From positions 1 through 9,255 of the forward strand of contig CAKRJK010000042.1 of the NCBI GenBank assembly GCA_934351705.1: DNA of 9,255 nucleotides, written 5' to 3'. The translations under genes were made by a program, and so were the position numbers. The stretch is from an uncultured Lachnospiraceae bacterium (GTDB lineage Bacteria > Bacillota > Clostridia > Lachnospirales > Lachnospiraceae). Positions 6,517 to 9,255 of this stretch are shown here, one piece after another (position 1 is the stretch's first letter; each line of letters opens with the position of its first letter). The notes beneath the pieces were generated by a model. The model was not told the origin of the DNA. It saw only the letters and a program-made list of their open reading frames with translations, and did no database searches.

Positions 6517-6545
6517 TTGCAAAAATAAGAAAAGAACTATATGAT
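6517..6545 (+). promoter_or_regulatory. Predicted folC-operon promoter overlapping the upstream terminator
   Basis: TTGCAA (6517-6522), a 17-nt spacer and TATGAT (6540-6545, 5/6) form a good sigma-A-like promoter. Initiation 6-8 nt after the -10 falls at about 6551-6553, inside the left arm of the terminator hairpin. An RNA started there keeps only the last few bases of that arm, so the hairpin could not form. Prediction from sequence only. Confidence 0.6.
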
Positions 6546-6575
6546 AAAGAGAGCCTATGGTATGGCTCTCTTTTT
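6546..6575 (+). terminator. Intrinsic terminator after the FapA-family gene
   Basis: AGAGAGCC (6548-6555) pairs perfectly with GGCTCTCT (6564-6571) around an 8-nt loop. Two more A-T pairs extend the base, and the T-run occupies 6571-6575. It lies 67 nt after the fapA-family stop and 33 nt before folC. Confidence 0.85.
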
Positions 6576-6607
6576 ATATGACAGAAGAATAAGACAAAGG
6601 ATCAGCT

Positions 6608-7906
6608 ATGAATTTCACATACGAAAAAGCCGTGGACTATCTCTACGGGATACCAAAGTTTACAACAAAAAACGGTTTAGAGCATACAAGAGAATTGATT
6701 CGGCGTCTGGGCGTGGACGAGCAGCAGTTTCAAATCATCCATGTGGCGGGCAGCAACGGAAAAGGAAGTGTATGCAGTGCCGTGAATACTGTGCTGGTGG
6801 AGGCAAAAAAGCACACCGGAATGTTTGTATCCCCCCATCTGGTCAAGGTGGAGGAACGCTTTTGTATTGACGGAGTACCTTGCAGTCAGGAGCAGTTTTT
6901 AGACAGCTTTGTCGCGGTATACCGGGTAGTGGAACAGATGAAGCGGGAGGGCTTGGCACATCCGAGTTTTTTTGAATATCTTTTTGGAATGGCGATGTAT
7001 CTGTTTGAAAAAGAGCGGGTGGAATATGTCGTGTTAGAGACCGGATTGGGAGGAAGACTGGACTGCACCAATATCATAAAAAAGCCGCTTGTGACCGTCA
7101 TCACCTCGTTGAGTTTGGAACATACCCAGTACTTAGGAGAGAGCATAGAGGAGATCGCATACGAAAAAGCGGGAATCATCAAAGAGGGTGTTCCGGTTGT
7201 CTATGATGCGTCAAATGAAGCGGCGAAAAAGGTGATCTGCCAAAAAGCAAGGAAAAAAAATGCACAAACTTATGAGGTATCACCAAAATCCTTAAATTTT
7301 ATTGAATTTAACGGAAAAAATATTGATTTTTACTATTGTTGTGGCTATGATGGAAATACAAGAATATCAATTCCTTTTGCGGCACCGTATCAGATGATGA
7401 ATATGGCAGTTGCCTATCAGACCATGCGTGTGACAGAGCAGGTCACGGGAATTTCAAAGGAAGAGATACTTTTGGCAATCGCCCATACCAAGTGGCAGGG
7501 CAGAATGCAGGAGATAGAAGAAGAGGTCTATCTCGACGGAGCACACAATGCGTCCGGTGTAGAGGAATTTTTACATGCGGTCAGATGGATGAATGCAAGG
7601 AATCCGATTCTATTGTTTTCTATGGTGGAGGACAAGGATTACGAAGAGGCGATCAGACAGTTGGCGGCGGAGAACTGGGAACGCATTTATGTGACGGAGA
7701 TTGCCGACGTGCGGGGAATGAAAGCACACAGGTTGGCAGAGATTTTCAAAAAATACGGACAAGAAGCGATTCCAATTGCAGACAGCAGGGAGGCTTATTG
7801 TGAGGCGAGAAGGGTTAAGAGACAGGGGCAGAATTTATTCTGTACGGGTTCACTCTATTTTATAGGAGAATTATTGAGTTTTGCAGGAGGTAAGAAGCAT
7901 GATTGA
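6608..7906 (+). CDS. folC: Folylpolyglutamate synthase / dihydrofolate synthase
   Basis: The 432-aa protein belongs to the Mur-ligase superfamily FolC branch, which adds glutamate to dihydropteroate and/or extends folate polyglutamate tails using ATP in the cytoplasm. Visible motifs: the ATP P-loop HVAGSNGKGS (45-54; Ser where Thr is commoner), SPHL (75-78), the folate-loop signature LETGLGGRLDCTN (143-155), LEHTQYLG (170-177), the carbamylated-lysine region YEKAGIIK (185-192), and YLDGAHN (308-314) at the start of the C-terminal domain. Length is normal for FolC. Whether it is bifunctional or FPGS-only cannot be told from sequence. The start is set by AAAGG (6596-6600), 7 nt upstream. It leads a tight unit: the next ORF overlaps its end by 8 nt, suggesting translational coupling. 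The promoter is probably the one overlapping the terminator just upstream. Confidence 0.97.
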   Translation: MNFTYEKAVDYLYGIPKFTTKNGLEHTRELIRRLGVDEQQFQIIHVAGSNGKGSVCSAVNTVLVEAKKHTGMFVSPHLVKVEERFCIDGVPCSQEQFLDSFVAVYRVVEQMKREGLAHPSFFEYLFGMAMYLFEKERVEYVVLETGLGGRLDCTNIIKKPLVTVITSLSLEHTQYLGESIEEIAYEKAGIIKEGVPVVYDASNEAAKKVICQKARKKNAQTYEVSPKSLNFIEFNGKNIDFYYCCGYDGNTRISIPFAAPYQMMNMAVAYQTMRVTEQVTGISKEEILLAIAHTKWQGRMQEIEEEVYLDGAHNASGVEEFLHAVRWMNARNPILLFSMVEDKDYEEAIRQLAAENWERIYVTEIADVRGMKAHRLAEIFKKYGQEAIPIADSREAYCEARRVKRQGQNLFCTGSLYFIGELLSFAGGKKHD

Positions 7907-8042
7907 TTTTGAAGAAGAATTAAAGAAATTTCAGCCGAGTTTGGAAGTTGAGGAGGCAGAAGACGCAATATACAGTCAGGATTTAACGGACATGACAGAC
8001 ATTTTAAGAGAGATGCTCAAAGATAAGAAAGGAGCAATGTAA
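7899..8042 (+). CDS. Small acidic protein between folC and the TPR gene, 47 aa
   Basis: ATG 7899 lies 8 nt behind a consensus AGGAGG (7885-7890) inside the end of folC and overlaps folC by 8 nt. The protein starts MIDFEEELKKF, has an acidic middle (LEVEEAEDA), and ends with an amphipathic-looking helix TDMTDILREMLKDKKG. It has no signal peptide, membrane span or cysteine. The stop TAA (8040-8042) is directly followed by the ATG of the TPR gene, whose ribosome site AAAGGAG lies inside this ORF. The strong ribosome site and end-to-end packing support true coding. I recognise no family. A small adaptor or regulatory peptide co-translated with the TPR protein is a guess from context only. Confidence 0.85.
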   Translation: MIDFEEELKKFQPSLEVEEAEDAIYSQDLTDMTDILREMLKDKKGAM

Positions 8043-9255
8043 ATGAGTTATGAGAGAGTGTACAAGAAGATTCTGCATACCTCAAATGCATGGTATAACG
8101 AGGCATTATCAAGAGCAAGTATCCGTGATCTGTCGGGAGCGGCAGAGTGCTTAAGAAAAAGTCTGCAATATAATAAGCAGAATATCACGGCGAGAAATCT
8201 GCTCGGTCTTGTCTATTTCGAGATGGGTGAGACGGTATCGGCTTTGCGTGAATGGGTGATCAGCAAGAATTTTCAGAGCGAGAACAATATCGCAGACGAA
8301 TATCTGAATGAGATACAAAAAAACAGAGCGAGACTCGAAACGATCAATCAGACGATTAAAAAATATAATCAGGCACTGTTGTATTGCCAGCAGGACAGCA
8401 AAGATCTGGCGGTGATCCAGCTCAAGAAGGTATTGTCACTCAATCCGAAGATGGTCAAGGGACATCAATTGCTGGCACTTTTATATATTGAAGACGGCAA
8501 ATTAGAGCAGGCAAAAAAGGCATTAAAGAATGCAGAGAAGATTGATTCCAACAACATCACAACGCTTCGCTATAAAAAAGAGATCAACGACAGGACAAAG
8601 ACGTTGGGAGGCGGCAAGAAAAAAGAAGAGGAACTGGTATCTTACCAGAGCGGAAACGAGACGATCATCCGTCCGACGACCTCTTTCAAAGAGAGCAGTT
8701 CGGGTTCTACGGTCTTAAATATTGCAATCGGCTTGATTCTGGGCGTTTTGATCACCTGTTTCTTAGTTGTTCCGGGTGTTAAGCAGAGTGCGAAGTCCAA
8801 TGCCAAGAATGAAGTGTTAAAGGCGAATGACAGCTTATCTACCAAGAATCAGGACATCAAGAGTCTGGAGTCTAAGGTCAAAGATCTGGAAGGACAGCTG
8901 GAGGCACAGAAGGATTCCGCAAACAGTGCCGACGGCAAGGTGACAAGTTTTGAACAGCTTTTAGAGGCATATGTGGCATTTAAAGACGGAGATGTTAAAA
9001 CAGCGGGAGATGCGTTAGCGAACGTCAATCCGGAGCATCTGGATGATACAACAAAAGGAATTTATGATGAAATCAATTCCAGTGTCAACAGCCAGTACTT
9101 AGCTTCTTTGTATCAGGAGGCATATAAGAATTACAACAGCGGTAATTATGCACAGGCAATTCCTGATTTTGAGAAGATCGTCCAGATGGATGAAAACTAT
9201 AAAAACGGAAATGTGATTTATTATCTGGCACAGTCCTACCGCAAGAATAACGATG
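8043..9255 (+). CDS. TPR-repeat protein with a central membrane span (3' end outside window)
   Basis: The frame stays open from ATG 8043 to the window end, giving at least 404 aa with no stop. Residues about 28-75 (SGAAECLRKSLQYN, then ARNLLGLVYFEMG) and about 105-170 (AVIQLKKVLSLNP, KGHQLLALLYIEDGKLEQAKKAL) are tetratricopeptide repeats. A charged, Ser-rich linker (185-222) leads to one hydrophobic span at about 226-246 (NIAIGLILGVLITCFLVVPG). Then comes a coiled coil at about 255-290 and another TPR region from about 302, including YQEAYKNYNSGNYAQAIPDF. This suggests cytoplasmic TPRs and an outside coiled coil plus TPRs, joined by one membrane helix, likely a scaffold linking inside and outside; orientation is inferred. 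The start is set by AAAGGAG (8028-8034), 8 nt upstream. Partner or pathway cannot be named from this window. Confidence 0.93.
   Translation, partial: MSYERVYKKILHTSNAWYNEALSRASIRDLSGAAECLRKSLQYNKQNITARNLLGLVYFEMGETVSALREWVISKNFQSENNIADEYLNEIQKNRARLETINQTIKKYNQALLYCQQDSKDLAVIQLKKVLSLNPKMVKGHQLLALLYIEDGKLEQAKKALKNAEKIDSNNITTLRYKKEINDRTKTLGGGKKKEEELVSYQSGNETIIRPTTSFKESSSGSTVLNIAIGLILGVLITCFLVVPGVKQSAKSNAKNEVLKANDSLSTKNQDIKSLESKVKDLEGQLEAQKDSANSADGKVTSFEQLLEAYVAFKDGDVKTAGDALANVNPEHLDDTTKGIYDEINSSVNSQYLASLYQEAYKNYNSGNYAQAIPDFEKIVQMDENYKNGNVIYYLAQSYRKNND

Noticed and set aside
6541..6870. + strand ORF of 109 codons overlapping folC
   Set aside because: It begins in the terminator hairpin and reads folC in the wrong frame.

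Overview
The window looks like chromosomal DNA of a low-to-moderate GC Clostridia member, most likely Lachnospiraceae. This rests on a T-box leader ahead of valS (a Firmicutes control mode), strong AGGAGG-type ribosome binding sites, sigma-A-like promoters and the kinds of genes present. No gene points to a genus, and no phage, transposase, rRNA, tRNA or CRISPR feature was seen. All recognised genes are on the + strand.

Layout: (1) Bases 1-184 hold two mutually exclusive small hairpins and a promoter. (2) An EamA/DMT-family membrane transporter (185-1099) is followed by an unlisted 45-aa single-span membrane peptide (1144-1281). (3) Bases 1282-2312 hold no credible protein gene but are dense with structure: a promoter, a complete tRNA-Val-type T-box leader with its terminator (about 1331-1625), a 262-bp near-perfect inverted repeat with two further hairpins in its loop (1643-1904), and a degenerate 41-bp tandem array (1950-2280). 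(4) valS encodes a full-length valyl-tRNA synthetase (2313-4961). (5) A FapA/DUF342 polymer-forming protein (5078-6478) has its own promoter. (6) A compact unit of folC (6608-7906), a 47-aa acidic ORF (7899-8042) and a TPR protein with a central membrane span (8043 to beyond the window end) is tightly coupled: overlap of 8 nt, then 0 nt spacing.

How the parts work together: the T-box should sense uncharged tRNA-Val through a GUA specifier and a UGGU bulge, and so control valS. The odd point is that 687 nt of repeat DNA separate the T-box terminator from the valS start codon, where a T-box normally sits close to its gene. At the fapA/folC junction, the predicted folC promoter overlaps the fapA terminator so that a transcript starting there would lack most of the hairpin's left arm. 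The most unusual material is therefore non-coding: the large inverted repeat plus the 41-bp array inserted inside a riboswitch-controlled leader. The rest is ordinary housekeeping and membrane-protein content with three under-described proteins (the 45-aa peptide, the 47-aa ORF and the TPR membrane protein).
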